27,705 nucleotides of DNA from Hypsibius dujardini (GCA_001579985.1 LRSR01010077.1:1-27705); one strand, 5' to 3'. Positions 9,624 through 20,163 are shown, counted from the first letter of the stretch. Numbers and translations: made by a program. The notes: generated by a model from the sequence alone, not told the origin.

Positions 9624-10745
9624 TCAGAGCGCCCGACGTCTGACATTTATTGCTCCGACATTATCACCCGTTTCCTTGTTGTGCTGTTTGTGGGAACCAT
9701 CACAGAAAGGCATCTAAAAACAACAGGAAACGGCAAAATTAACGATCTGCCTGCCACCATCCTGCCTGTCTGTCTGTCTGTCTGTCTGTCTGCGTGTCTG
9801 CGTGTCCGTCTGTCTGTCTGTGTGTCCGTCTGTGTGTCTGCCTGTGCGTCTGCCTGCCTGTCTGTCTGTCTGTTTTTGTGTGCCGGTTGTCTGTCTGTGT
9901 CTGTCTGTCTGTCTGTCTGTTTGCCTGCTTGTGTGTCTGTGTGTCTGCGTGTCCGTCTGTCTGTTTGTCTGCGTGTGTACTGTGTACCTTAGCAGACTTC
10001 CAGCATCGGCAGAGCGAGACCTTCGTGCCGATATCTTCAATGTCGATGTTGTCGGTTATCTTTTTGCGGTCCTTCTCGTAGTCGTGATTGCATTGGAACC
10101 GCCGGTGACATCGACCGAGTGGCAACTTCCACACTATCTTGGGCGGTAAAATGGTGTACAGGCCCTGCAGTCCCACGTAGCCGGCAAAGCCAACCGCTCC
10201 GCTGAAAGCAATTAAGCGCAGCCAATCCGAATCTGAAACGAAAAAAATGCCAAAAAACCCTTAAAAAAACCGAACGATAAACCGGATAATCTTACACTTG
10301 ATCAACCAACCAATCGCTCGTTAACTACAGAATAATCCTAGTCTAAGAGCCAAGCGTCCGCTTGATTGATGAATCGGAGGAATTTCATAAAAGAACGTGC
10401 CAATCAATCAACCAATCAATCAACCAATGACTCACGATAATCAAGCGAACGCGCCAATCAATCAACCAATCAATCAATCCACCATTTTTTAACACGATAA
10501 TCAAGCGAACGCGCTAATCAATCAATCAATCAATCCACCATTGACTCACAATAATCCAGTGAATTTTGTTGTAAAGATAACAAGCGCAGTCAAGTATCTT
10601 CGCAGCGATTTTCCACGCACTTTTAAACGGCAGAAATAAGGCACTCACATTTCAGATCAAGGAATCCCGTTAGGGTCTTGGGAAGAGGGACATTTTTGAG
10701 GTAAGACGGCACGGTGTTGGTGATCAGCTGATTCAGACACTCCAT
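9624..10745 (-). CDS. CISD2: CDGSH iron-sulfur domain protein, CISD2/CISD1 type, 3 exons
   Basis: Membrane-anchored 2Fe-2S protein of the outer mitochondrial/ER membrane family (mitoNEET/NAF-1), involved in iron, redox and calcium homeostasis. Exons 10649-10745, 9988-10232 and 9624-9713 (minus) join in frame to 143 residues with GT-AG introns. The CISD2-like N-terminus has [16 protein letters not shown], then a helix from WLRLIAFSG to about residue 61, then IDIEDIG. The cluster motif [16 protein letters not shown] fits C-x-C-x2-S-x3-P-x-C-D-G-S-H exactly. The expected ligands are C107, C109, C118 and H122, followed by [11 protein letters not shown]. The last intron falls inside the motif (after K114) and is a CTGT repeat. 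The linker between helix and cluster is about 7 residues longer than I recall for human CISD2 and carries C74, H75, C80 and H82. CISD1 is the alternative, but the N-terminal segment favours CISD2. Confidence 0.95.
9763..9975. repeat. (CTGT)n microsatellite in CISD2 intron 2
   Basis: Nearly the whole 274-base intron is CTGT/CTGC/GTGTC repeat on the plus strand (ACAG in the transcript). Open frames on both strands here are repeat artefacts. Confidence 0.92.
10370..10560. repeat. (CAAT)n-rich ~60-bp tandem unit in CISD2 intron 1
   Basis: Three copies of a unit containing AATCAAGCGAACGCGCCAAT followed by CAATCAACC runs and CACGATAATC. Confidence 0.82.
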
Positions 10746-11256
10746 TTTTCCCGACAAGACGGCGAGTTTTATAAATTTTAATTCCAGAAATAAATTGCGA
10801 TTACAAAAGCAATACTGAAACCGGGAGGATGTGGGGAATCAAATGCAACCGGAAGATTTGTGGGAATTCCGGACATTTTTACGTAAGGGTCCAAGAGGCG
10901 TGGCCAGGACTCAAACCCCGCCTCTTTGCCCATCCGTCAGGGGTCCGAAAAGAATGTTGCCTTTTCAAAGATTTATTATTATCAAAACCGTCCTGCTGGT
11001 TTCATATCTAAAAGACCCGAGTAAAAAAAGACTAAAAATCAAAGCAACACCCTGTAAAAACAAGTCCAACAAAGTCCCTGTAAAAAAGGGAAGGACCATC
11101 GTGACATCGCTAGGGGGCAATTTCAAAAAGCTTCCACATTCTCTTCGTATCATACAAATGTGTTCCAACAATCACTACAATCCAGCACGGCAACAATATT
11201 TAAAACTTAGAAAAAAAGACTGACACTTAGAATTAAGGACAAGAATGAGTACACTG
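10746..11256. other. Spacer and probable 3' UTR of the downstream-strand gene
   Basis: Between CISD2 (starts 10745, minus) and the stop of the 740-residue gene (11375, minus). A minus-strand AATAAA (plus TTTATT, 10972-10977) lies about 400 bases after that stop and could be its polyadenylation signal. The 130-codon plus-strand frame here opens with GTG and has no recognisable domain, so it is not called. Confidence 0.45.
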
Positions 11257-11344
11257 GAGGGTCCGGGGCATGGGCAAAAGGGGCGGAGCAGGGGATGGTC
11301 AGGTGGATTGACTGANGCCCCTTTTGCCCATTGCCCGGACCCTC
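11257..11344. mobile_element. Short inverted-repeat element, family A copy 1
   Basis: A left arm GAGGGTCCGGGGCATGGGCA with AAAGGGGC is matched inverted by GCCCCTTTTGCCCATTGCCC with GGACCCTC, around a 35-base core that includes an undetermined base (N at 11316). The arms resemble those of the 173-bp element at 18603-18775 (GGAGGGTCCCGGAATTGGGC, AAAGGGGCGGGGCAGGGG). Confidence 0.72.
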
Positions 11345-11370
11345 GACTGGGGGGGGGGTTCCAGTCGAGG
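11341..11370 (-). other. Perfect 10-bp stem hairpin just after a stop codon
   Basis: CCTCGACTGG and CCAGTCGAGG pair perfectly around a 10-base loop, GGGGGGGGTT on the plus strand (C-rich in the transcript). The stem starts 4 bases after the TAG of the minus-strand gene (11375-11377), so it would lie at the head of that 3' UTR. It may be a by-product of the adjacent inverted-repeat element. Confidence 0.6.
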
Positions 11371-11374
11371 TAGG

Positions 11375-13167
11375 CTAAGGGTTTGTCTGTCCACCGGGAA
11401 AGATGGCCATCCCAGCCATGATGTATGGGTATGGCACGTTTCCCAGTTGGTCCAACGCGGCGTGTGGGCTCATTCGCAGGCGGTCAACGTAGTCCCTGAA
11501 GCGAATCTGCCGGACGTAATACCTGTATGGAAAGGTAAACAGGAAATTCTGAAGTGACTGAAATCTTTAGTTTACTGCATCCCTACTGGGACAGCACGAT
11601 CTGCTTACCGGTTAGCGTCCCGTGGATACAGCGGCTCCGGGATCAAATGCATGTAGTCGGCGGAAGCGTATTGGGCGGGTTCGTACGTCATCATGGACGC
11701 GAGCTTGGCGATAGGGTAGGGAATCTGCACGGGACCAGCAGGGGGAACGGCATTGCAAAAGTCTCGGAAAGACGACGTCTTCGATGCTTGCTGGTCAACT
11801 GCCGGCAAGGGACGGAGAGCCGACTGCTGCAGGACGTTCCCCTCTGAAATCGCAAACGGGAACAAGTAAAATCCACCCTATTGTAACTTGTAGTTTCACG
11901 TCTCACTTGTCAGAGCTCCCTGGACCCGCGCGGTCCAATCCGCGGCGATTTTTCCGATATGGGGTTGAGGTGATTGAGGTAAACTGCGAGCTAGACGGAT
12001 AAGAGTAAAATTTTTTGATTAAATAAAGACAATACAGTACATGTCTACTCAAAGGAACAGGCGAGGGAGGCTTTGAAGGATGAAGGTATGGACAGACAGA
12101 CAGACAGACAGACAGGCTGATAGACAGACAGACAGACAGGCTGATAGACAGACAGACAGACATAGAGGCTGATAGACAGACAGACATATAGGCTGATAGA
12201 CAGAAAGACATATAGGCTGATAGACAGACAGACATATAGGCTGATAGACAGGCAAGGAGACAATCAGGCAGGCAAACAACCGAACAGACAGACAGGGTGA
12301 TAGGTAGATAGACATGGACAAAGATATACACGTACGGATATAGAGATAAGGTAGACAGACATGCAAATAGGAGGATGAGAAAGCGCAATAGAGAAGTCTT
12401 ACTCGAGGAAGCCAATACACTATCTCCACTGAAGCCGGAGGACCCACTGCTGCTGCTGGAATCCTGCCGAGTATATCGGCCCTTTTTCGCGCTAAACAAG
12501 TCCGCTAAGCCGGAATTCTCCCTTTTGGAACCTGGAGTCGTTTGCAACTGGCCAGCCTGTCGAAGATTGCTTGCTGCGAGAGAAGAGGAGCTGACCACAT
12601 CCTCACTCGCCTCGGGAGACTCGTCAGCAGCACCGCGAAGGATGAACGTGGCATTACTGGAATCGGCCTTTGCAGTTTCAATTCCCAAGGCAGAGAACAG
12701 GGTCCCCGACTCAGTAATGGAGCTCTCCGCCTGGAATTTGGATTGCGTCACGTCATCTTGGTACGTGGAATCCGGTTGAGTTTCCGGCGCCTGTTCCTCT
12801 TCATTCAAGGACGTGCTTTCAGAAATTTCAACCACGGTGTCCAAAATCTGGTCCGTAATCCGAATGCTGGCGAAACCCGACGGCAACGTTTCCGGTATCT
12901 TGTCCTCCTCACTCGAGGGCGCGGCTTTGTGAGTTTCCGCCACTGAACCCGTGAGCTGGTCCACCATCCGATTGCTGTCGAATTCCTCTTGGGGTGTTGA
13001 ATGCGGTGTGGACGGGGAGAAGACGCCATGGCTGGTTATGAGCGGGTCCAGGGGACCACTGGCGGCGGCTATCTCTAGGTTAAGCATTGCAGACACCTGA
13101 CTCGCTGCAAAAAAGGAACAAGTACATCGGATGCCTGTTCGTTCGTTCGTTCGTTAGCAAGCTTGCC

Positions 13168-13216
<49 letters not shown>

Positions 13217-15356
13217 GACTGACTGACTGGTTGACTGATTTCTTCTTCAACTAATGTACCATTCAAGTCGCGGAGGCCTGGCGCAGTCCGGTTCAAGCAG
13301 GCCTGATGGTGATTAGGCGTGGAAGTGGCAGAGTGTCCACTCGGGCGGAAGCTCTCATTGGCCGTGCGCTCAAAGACATTGTCAGACATTTCGCCGTCGT
13401 CCGCTGCCGGAAACCCGTTGATTCCGGTGAAGGTCTCTGGAGAGCATAGAAACACTTTTTAAGAAAACCAGAGCTGTCACACATAAGCAAACCTATGGGC
13501 AGACAGATGGAAAGAAAGGGGGCAAGACGGAAAGACAAGTACACGGAAGATGGACAGATAGAGGGAGAGGTAGTCAAGACAATCAGACAGACAGACAGAC
13601 AAGTAAACAGACAGACAGGCAGGCAGACAGACAACCAACAAGTACAGAGAGACAAGTAAACAGACAGACAAGTAAACAGACAGACAGGCAGGCAGACAAA
13701 CAGAGAAGGCAAGGCAGACAAGAAAGAAAGACAGATACAATTAGACAGACAGACAAACCAGCAGGTCTGCAACTTAAAAAGTTGAAATAGACGCGGAAAC
13801 CCAACAGCCAAAACGAAAACACGAAATGAACCTACGATCTTGGTCATTCAGTAAGGTCTGCTCCGATTGAATGGGACGCGAATGGTCAATCAGCACCCCT
13901 TCGTAACCTCGAGTCTGAAGAAAGGCGCCATCCTCTGCTTGGGCATTCTCAAAGACGGTCCCGTTGGATGAGGATACACTCGAGTCCAACGGAGAATGGG
14001 TAGCGCCAGCGTCTTTCAACACCAGCTGCTTCTCCGGCGTAAACCATTCCGCAAAGTCAGCACCAAACACCCGGGCGAGCTCTCCCAGCGCCAGTTTCAG
14101 CACGAGGTCGCGCGGCAGCGAGATCGGTCCGGTGAAGGTGCGCGTCAGCATGCCTGGAGGACTCCTCTGATTTTGCTGCTGCTGTCCAGGCGGAAAAATA
14201 GGCGCGACTCTGGGACGTGGTGGAACGGTGGGGGGCCCAGGCGACCTGGAAAGCAAGAAGCGCCACAAATTAGCTGATTGGTGGAAATAGACAGTCACGC
14301 CTCTCGCACCACTCTAATCGGCTCAGTCAAATACAGCAAGATAAGCTGATTGGTGGAAATGGACAGTCACGCCTCTCGCATCACTCTAATCGGCGCACTA
14401 AATACAGCATATCAAATGATTGGTGGAAAGGCAAAGCCACACCTCTCAATCCATCTCACAAAAAAGGCTTACCACAGGGCTCCGTGCGCCAAAGGCCAGC
14501 CGTTTGACGGGCACGTGATCGGCTGTACTTTAACGGGACGGACGATTGGGCTCTTCATATTGCCGGCGCTGCTGGAAATGGAGGAAGAGGCAATGGCCTT
14601 GGAATTTTCTCTCTGCGCCGTCAGCTCCGCCACCATGGTCCACAGATGGTGGAGGAGATAATTCAGGGCCGGATCGGTTGGAGCGGGACGCGGCGCCTGC
14701 TGCAGCGGATGCAGAAAAGGAGATCCTGCAAGAATAATAAAGCGCGTCATTTGATTGGCCAAGACCGAACGCCCCACCTTCTAGCGTGTCTGGGATTAGT
14801 CCGTTGAAAACAAGCCCATTTCTGATTGGCCAGATTTTCTAAACCACATTCCTCACTAAATTCAAACATGAGACACGTTCTCTTTAAAGCAGGTCCTCAC
14901 TGATTTTTCGGCACAGAGTTACTTTTTTTCAAAAAGTTAATTAAACTGAGGATAATTGGCCGTTCCACGTTAAGAGTATTTAAGAGCGACGTGTTATTTC
15001 TTATTATCTGATTGGTTGAAAACCCAACGCCCCGCCCTTACTGCCGCTGGGATTGGTTTGTTCGAAAAACAAGTCGATTGCTGATTGGCCTGGTTCTCCA
15101 AACCATGCCTCCAAAAAAATTTCTCAAAATTTAATTTCTCACCATTGACGCCACCTGGCGGGATGATGTTGGAAGGGCTCCGGGAATATTTTTCGATTTC
15201 AGCTGCTTCGAAGGTGAAAGCACTAGCTTCCGTGGTGGCGGCGCCGGCGACAGATTGCGGCTGCGGCACCGGGCTGAGGAGGGAGACGCTGGCGATGGGG
15301 GCCGGTGGGATGGCGTGCATCTTCAACCGATTGGCAGTGAAGAATTCCCTGGCCAT
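11375..15356 (-). CDS. Unrecognised ~740-residue protein, 8 exons
   Basis: Exons (minus) 15143-15356, 14473-14725, 13836-14245, 13260-13436, 12403-13104, 11907-11990, 11609-11843 and 11375-11522 join through GT-AG introns with matching phase at all seven junctions. They give 740 codons and a TAG stop. The product starts MAREFFTANRLKMHAIPP. It is Pro/Ser-rich to about residue 190 (PTVPPRPRVAPIFPPG, then QQQQ). A predicted helical segment follows (SLPRDLVLKLALGELARVFG, FAEWFTPEKQLV). Residues about 350-585 are long, acidic and Ser/Thr-rich. The C-terminus looks more ordered: SLPQSPQPHIGKIAADWTAR, SFRDFCNAVPPAGPVQIPYP, YYVRQIRFRDYVDRL, GNVPYPYIMAGMAIFPGG. An acceptor (CACCAG) lies 14 bases before the ATG, so further 5' exons are possible. 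I do not recognise the family. The composition suggests a cytoplasmic or nuclear scaffold or RNA-regulatory protein, but this is inference only. Confidence 0.8.
12086..12360. repeat. (ACAG)n-derived repeat in intron 5 of the 740-residue gene
   Basis: ACAG units mixed with a higher-order unit GACATATAGGCTGATAGACA repeated about six times. It occupies most of the intron between exons 5 and 6 of the minus-strand gene. Confidence 0.88.
13132..13235. repeat. (TTCG)n and (CTGT)n microsatellites in intron 4 of the 740-residue gene
   Basis: A short GTTCGTTCGTTCG run at about 13138-13154, then about 13 CTGT units and a GACT run. Confidence 0.9.
13575..13758. repeat. (ACAG)n-rich intron 3 repeat
   Basis: Degenerate ACAGACAGACAAGTAAACAG repeats between exons 3 and 4 of the minus-strand gene. 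Minus-strand frames rich in Cys/Leu/Ser/Val here are microsatellite translations. Confidence 0.85.
14268..14445. repeat. ~72-bp tandem duplication in intron 2 of the 740-residue gene
   Basis: TAGCTGATTGGTGGAAATAG through CACTCTAATCGGC is repeated at about 14342 with few changes. A third partial copy (ATGATTGGTGGAAAGGCAAA) starts near 14415. Confidence 0.85.
14745..15118. repeat. Pair of ~100-bp direct repeats in intron 1 of the 740-residue gene
   Basis: The segment with TGATTGGCCAAGACCGAACG, CTGGGATTAGTCCGTT, and CTGATTGGCCAGATT (14753-14850) recurs diverged at 15006-15115 (TGATTGGTTGAAAACCCAAC, CTGGGATTGGTTTGTT, CTGATTGGCCTGGTT). Both are rich in CCAAT/ATTGG cores. Confidence 0.75.
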
Positions 15357-15981
15357 TTTCTTGCTCGCTCCTGGTGATGGAAAAAATCGTGATGGAAAAA
15401 ATCGTGATGAAAAAAATTTGGTGCTGGAAAAAATTGTGATGGAGAATTAATTTGGCCGGACAGATGCGCCGAGATGGCGAGGAAAAATGGAAATGGGGAG
15501 AAAAAGAGGTCCAGGAGTTTTGATGTGTGAACGAGCCGTCAAGAAAGCCGAGACGAAATGAGCGAGAGGGAAAAATGAAGAAGGAAGTGCCGAGTCATGA
15601 CGTTTGATTTTCGATTTTTGTGCCTGCAGGCAGGGAAAAAGTCACTGGGCAGTCGGCTCCATGCGTCGGTTCAAATCGGATCGGGTTGACTGACCCGGTA
15701 AACGGTGTTCTCGACCAATCGCCTTTGGCAGTTGCACAATTAAACTTTGGAGTTGCAAAGAATTACAATAAATTATTATCGCTTAATTTTTGGGGTGGAA
15801 TTTTATGGTATAAAAAAGACGCTCTTGTGTCGTGCGGGGCCGGGCTCGATTCGTTTTTAGCGGTTCGCGGACCGCCCAATTACCGAGCTTCTCTGGCCGC
15901 GCTTTGTTCAATTCAATTCAGTTTGCTGCGTCCACGGTCCGGTCGTCTAAAGCGATGACTCGTCCCTGTTCACGCACTGAG
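15357..15981. other. Spacer upstream of the 740-residue gene, no gene recognised
   Basis: A short tandem run GATGGAAAAAATCGTGATG (15375-15440) abuts the gene start. The remainder has only short unsupported frames. It may hold a promoter or an unrecognised first exon of the minus-strand gene. Confidence 0.4.
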
Positions 15982-16265
15982 TACCGTATTCCCCCGATCT
16001 CAAGGGACACTTTTTTGCCCTACCAGTTAATTTGATCCACCCCGGATTTTATCTGTTCATCACTGTTTGCTATTGTTTACCTACAATCAATCAATCAACT
16101 GATTCGATTCGTGCGTTAAGAAATCCCGCGTAATCAATCAATCAATCGCTGTCAAGTTCGGCATAAATTTCAACCAATCACGACATAGTGAATCCGATTG
16201 AATAGTCAACCGATGACTTGAGGGGGCGGGGCTTATCTGTCCCTTGAGATCGGGGGAATACGGTA
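15982..16265. mobile_element. 284-bp MITE with perfect 28-bp terminal inverted repeats
   Basis: The left end starts TACCGTATTCCCCCGATCTC and continues AAGGGACA. The right end is its exact reverse complement (16238-16265). The interior is non-coding and carries a (CAAT)n tract at 16085-16147. The outer bases are TA on both sides. I infer a non-autonomous DNA transposon, probably fairly young given the perfect arms. Confidence 0.85.
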
Positions 16266-16390
16266 GATGGGTGGCCGAGAAAGGCCATTTTTTGACTACG
16301 TAATATGTGCATGGCGCCTTACTGTGGTCTCGCAATTTATAACGGTCGGTTTAGCCACGCCTCCGTTGCACGCGCGTTTGTCCTGAGTGA

Positions 16391-16462
16391 GCACACACAC
16401 ACACACGCGCGCACGCACACACACACACACACGCACGCACACACACGCACACGCACACACGC
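16391..16462. repeat. (CA)n / (CGCA)n microsatellite
   Basis: Alternating CACACA and CGCACG units, purine-pyrimidine alternating for about 70 bases. Such tracts can adopt Z-DNA in principle. Confidence 0.9.
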
Positions 16463-16981
16463 AGTTGTGCACACCCGGGGGTAAAACACTGACTGTTATA
16501 ATCGGGAGAGCACAGTACAATCAGGAAAGTTTGGTGCCGATTTTTGGACCCCCCAGTAAATTAATACCATGGGGCAATAATAGCTAAATCAACTCAATAG
16601 ATCAATGAAGCACCCGATCCGCTTAAAATTTATTCACCGTCACAAATCAGACTCGTCGCCTCGTCGCCAATTTCTTCTCCGGTAAATGACTCATTTAGGC
16701 AGAATTGTTTTTAACAAATGATACAAGTCTGCTGAAAAATCAATGAATCTACCGCAGAGAAAAGGGTTCCATAAATGGTAATTTAAACTACACTTAAATA
16801 ACAAATTTAATCAAGCGCCGAATTTTAAATTAATAGGTACGAACTATTTAATTTAAAATAATTTAAAATAATTTAATTTGAAATAAAGCCTGTTTTGGCC
16901 TATTTTAAATCAATATTTGATAGTTAACCTAAGCAGCACTAGAGCGGTGAGGGTGAGGCGGTCAGGCCAGGACCGTTCAGT

Positions 16982-17307
16982 AAGAGTATTCAAAGTTCGC
17001 TTATGTGCAACGTTTATTTCGCTATTTCAAATTCGCTTATCTCCCTGGTTTTAAAGATTAGCGAGAAAATCAGCGAAGAAGCTCCTTTTCTCGCTCATCT
17101 GCTCGCTAATTGTGTGCGTCTGTCTTGTGAGTGGTCCATGTGAGATTATCGAAGGAGACAGAGCCCCAGGTAAGCCAGGGGGCGTGTCCTCGTATTACCG
17201 TTTGCAAGGGCGTGCAAAACCAGGGAGATTAGCGAGTTCGAAATAGCGAAATAAACACTTCTCTGGCCGCGAAATAAACACAGCAAATAAGCAAACTTTG
17301 AATACCC
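16982..17307. mobile_element. ~326-bp MITE-like element with long inverted arms
   Basis: The left arm (GTATTCAAAGTTCGCTTAT, TTTATTTCGCTATTTC, ATCTCCCTGGTTTT) is repeated inverted at 17207-17307 with about 80% visual identity and one extra TTATTTCGCGGCCAGAGAAG segment. Both ends are flanked by TCAGT (16977-16981 and 17308-17312), a candidate 5-bp target-site duplication. No coding capacity. Confidence 0.75.
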
Positions 17308-17456
17308 TCAGTGTTGGCTTTGGTTGGTCAAACATTCCACTTACTAAGGTTCTTCGTACAGCTTGCCAACACGCTTCAGTCACGCGCGCATATCGCGCAG
17401 CACGACATGTCCTAACACAGTGAAAGTCCCGAGATTCGAACGACGTCACAGTTCAC

Positions 17457-17550
17457 TTTCTACTTTACTGCCTCAAACTCCAAACTAGCAACGGCCGGCT
17501 CCGAGCAAACGGTTCGATAGAAATAAACTCACGGGACCGTTCCAATCTTA
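17457..17550 (-). mobile_element. Dispersed repeat, shorter copy
   Basis: Reverse complement of the element at 6866-7081 (shared TCAAACTCCAAACTAGCAAC, GGCCGGCTCC, TCGATAGAAATAAACTCAC), lacking the 120-base segment bounded by CGAACCGTT direct repeats in the other copy. Confidence 0.7.
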
Positions 17551-17654
17551 GGACTTTGACTGTAATCAATTTATCACAATTAGCTTGGTCGGCAAATTTA
17601 GTGTATGCTTATCGGTGTGGTTTTCTTTTTTAATCGCGTTGTTCGACCTTCGTA

Positions 17655-17684
17655 TGCACACACACACACACACACACACACACC
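17655..17684. repeat. (CA)n microsatellite
   Basis: About 14 uninterrupted CA units. Confidence 0.92.
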
Positions 17685-17705
17685 GTCCACGTAGAGTACT
17701 TTACT

Positions 17706-17999
17706 GTACGAGGTAAAGGCTATTAACCAGGCCGGTTTGTTTCCACGTTGATTTCCCGGCGCTGCAGTGCTCTGACCCATTTTAGTTCGTTCCTAAGCCT
17801 CACGGTTCGAATTTGGGTACAAACAAAGGAAGAGGAGAATCCCAATGGAGAAGTGTGCAAGCAGTCTGATAGAGGCGCCACTTCGGTTCCTTATGCGCCG
17901 CCGTTTCCTTACAAACGACTTATGCGCCACCTGCTGGCCTGCCAGTCTGGTCAAGTTCCGATTTCCAAAACGGCCTGGTTAATATTCCTTACCTCGTAC
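17706..17999. mobile_element. Possible MITE remnant with ~29-bp inverted repeats
   Basis: GTACGAGGTAAAGGCTATTA with ACCAGGCCG (17706-17734) is repeated inverted at 17971-17999 (CGGCCTGGTTAATATTCCTT, ACCTCGTAC) with three or four differences. The interior has no recognised gene. It lies about 440 bases upstream of the CRYZ start. Confidence 0.55.
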
Positions 18000-18437
18000 T
18001 GGCACACAGCCGGGAGTTTCCGGGGCCCTCCATTAACGCCTACCGCTCTTTGTGTGTAGGCAAGATTCAACCTACTGGTGTAAGGCTGAGTAGGCGCAAC
18101 CAAGAATCGGAGAGTTCCCCTTCGCTCGTTGTAGCACCACCGCCAGTGCATTTTTCCGTCAATGGGCCACCACGACGAGAGAGAAACCGTACGAGCGAGC
18201 GAGAAGGTGATAGCTCTCTCCATTGCAGAATTTCACTCGTGCAATATAGTGTAAACCCATTTTCCTTATACCAACCAAAGCAAAGTTAATTAAAGTCCTG
18301 ATGGTTGGTGGCCATAATCCTTAATTAACTTCAAGGACTTGTGTATATTGTATCCAGACCAGCACGTGCAGTTTGCACGGACTAAGCATCGGATTGCAAT
18401 AACTAGCAGGCAGACAAGCCCTAAACCTCGCGCCACG

Positions 18438-20163
18438 ATGCAGGCTATAAGAGTGTCCAAGTACGGTGGTCCGGAGGAGCTGCGCCTGGAGACCGTGCCG
18501 ATCCCGACGCCTTCGGCGAAACAGGTAAGCGAGTATGTGTGATCAGTTAGAAAAATCTACCGCTACAATGAATATACGTGTACAGTAAGCGACAGAACTT
18601 CATCTAATGGAGGGTCCCGGAATTGGGCAAAAGGGGCGGGGCAGGGGTAATACGTGAAAAATCAACCAATCAACCAGCGGAGCTCCTTAACAATCGGAGC
18701 GGAGTTGATTGGTTGATTGTTCAATTATTACCCCTGCCCCGCCCCTTCTGTTCATTGCCGGGAGCCTCTATTAGAATAAATTCTGTCGCTACTGTATACA
18801 GTTGAGAGTGCGAATTCTACATGTATTAAGCCTAATATATTTAGTAGAAATTAAAATGTGATTGTGGTTTCTTTAATTATCCTTTAGATTTTGATTCAAG
18901 TCAAAGCGGTCGGTGTGAACCCGGTGGAGACATACGTGCGAGCTGGAGCGCAACTCCCGTTCAACCCCGTGTTGACTTATACACCGGGAAGCGATGCGGC
19001 CGGTGTGGTGGCGGCCATCGGTGCCGAGATAACTAACGTCAAGGTACACGCCAAGTTTATGGCGTCAGTCAGATCACTACTGTGCCAGAAAATAATTTCA
19101 TTTATCTCTTTAAACGCTGATCGCCGACTTGTGAATTCTGGACATCGTCATAATCCGTAAATTGTCTTATGGCACAGACACAGAGGCATAGGCAGAGACA
19201 CAGACATTAACGCAGAACCGAACACACAGGCACAGAGAGTCAGACGCAGACACAGACATAGACACAGACACAGACACAGAGACAGACACGGAAACGGATA
19301 CAGGCACAGACACAGACACAGACACAGACACAGACACAGACACAGACACAGACACAGACACAGACACAGACACGGATACAGACACAGACACAGACACGGA
19401 TACAGACACAGACACAGATACAGACACAGACACAGACATCGTTCCGTTGCCTTCAGGTTACATCCAAATCTTCGAGAAAGCATTCAATCCCGCATTGCTT
19501 TTATTTTGCTTTCAGAGTAGTGTATCATACAACGAGTACTCTTCCATATTGTGTTCTATAGTCCGCACACACCGTCCATGTTTTAGGTGGGGGATCGTGT
19601 GTACACCTGCGAAACCCGACACCTGACCGGAGCGTATGCTCAGTACATGCTGGCACCGCCCTCGAAGGTGTTCCTGCTGCCGGATCGTCTATCGTTCAGT
19701 CAAGGAGCTGCTCTGGGTATTCCCTACTTCACCGTCATTCGTGCCTTGAAACAGTCAGTTGATATATCATTCACTGCGTGACAGGATTACCTTTGGGCAA
19801 AATTTGGGCCTTCTGTCGATCAATTGTGTTATGGGTTTAGGGCTCGATGGAAACCGGGTCAGAGGGTTCTTATTCACGGAGCAAGTGGTGGGGTGGGACT
19901 GGCCGCATGCCAGGTCGCCAAAGCCTGGGGTTTGGATGTCGTTGGAACAGCGGGCACCGATGAGGGCCTGGCGTTGGTCAAGTCAGCAGGAGCACGCGTG
20001 GTGTTGAATCATCGTGACCCCCATCATGCCGCCAACTTGAAGGTTGGTGCCAATCTGACAGACAAGGAGACACGCATGCAAGATACTGTATGAACAGGCA
20101 AGCCGATAGACACAGACACAAGCAGACGTACAGACAGACAGGCAGACATACAAACAGGCAGGC

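Noticed and set aside
9681-10149. Long open frames rich in Cys/Leu/Ser/Val or Arg/Gln/Thr/Asp on both strands (also near 8667, 12045, 13477, 19148, 20024, 20710)
   Set aside because: They are translations of CTGT/ACAG or ACAGAC microsatellites inside introns of real genes. Such tracts lack stops in several frames.
10831-11223. 130-codon plus-strand frame, basic and Lys-rich
   Set aside because: It opens with GTG, has no recognisable domain, and lies opposite the probable 3' UTR of the minus-strand gene.
11316-11316. Undetermined base N
   Set aside because: A single ambiguous base in the core of an inverted-repeat element, probably a sequencing difficulty at the hairpin and not a biological feature.
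17425-17445. tRNA-like B box (reverse complement GTTCGAATCTC)
   Set aside because: The surrounding bases do not form a T-arm stem or an acceptor stem.
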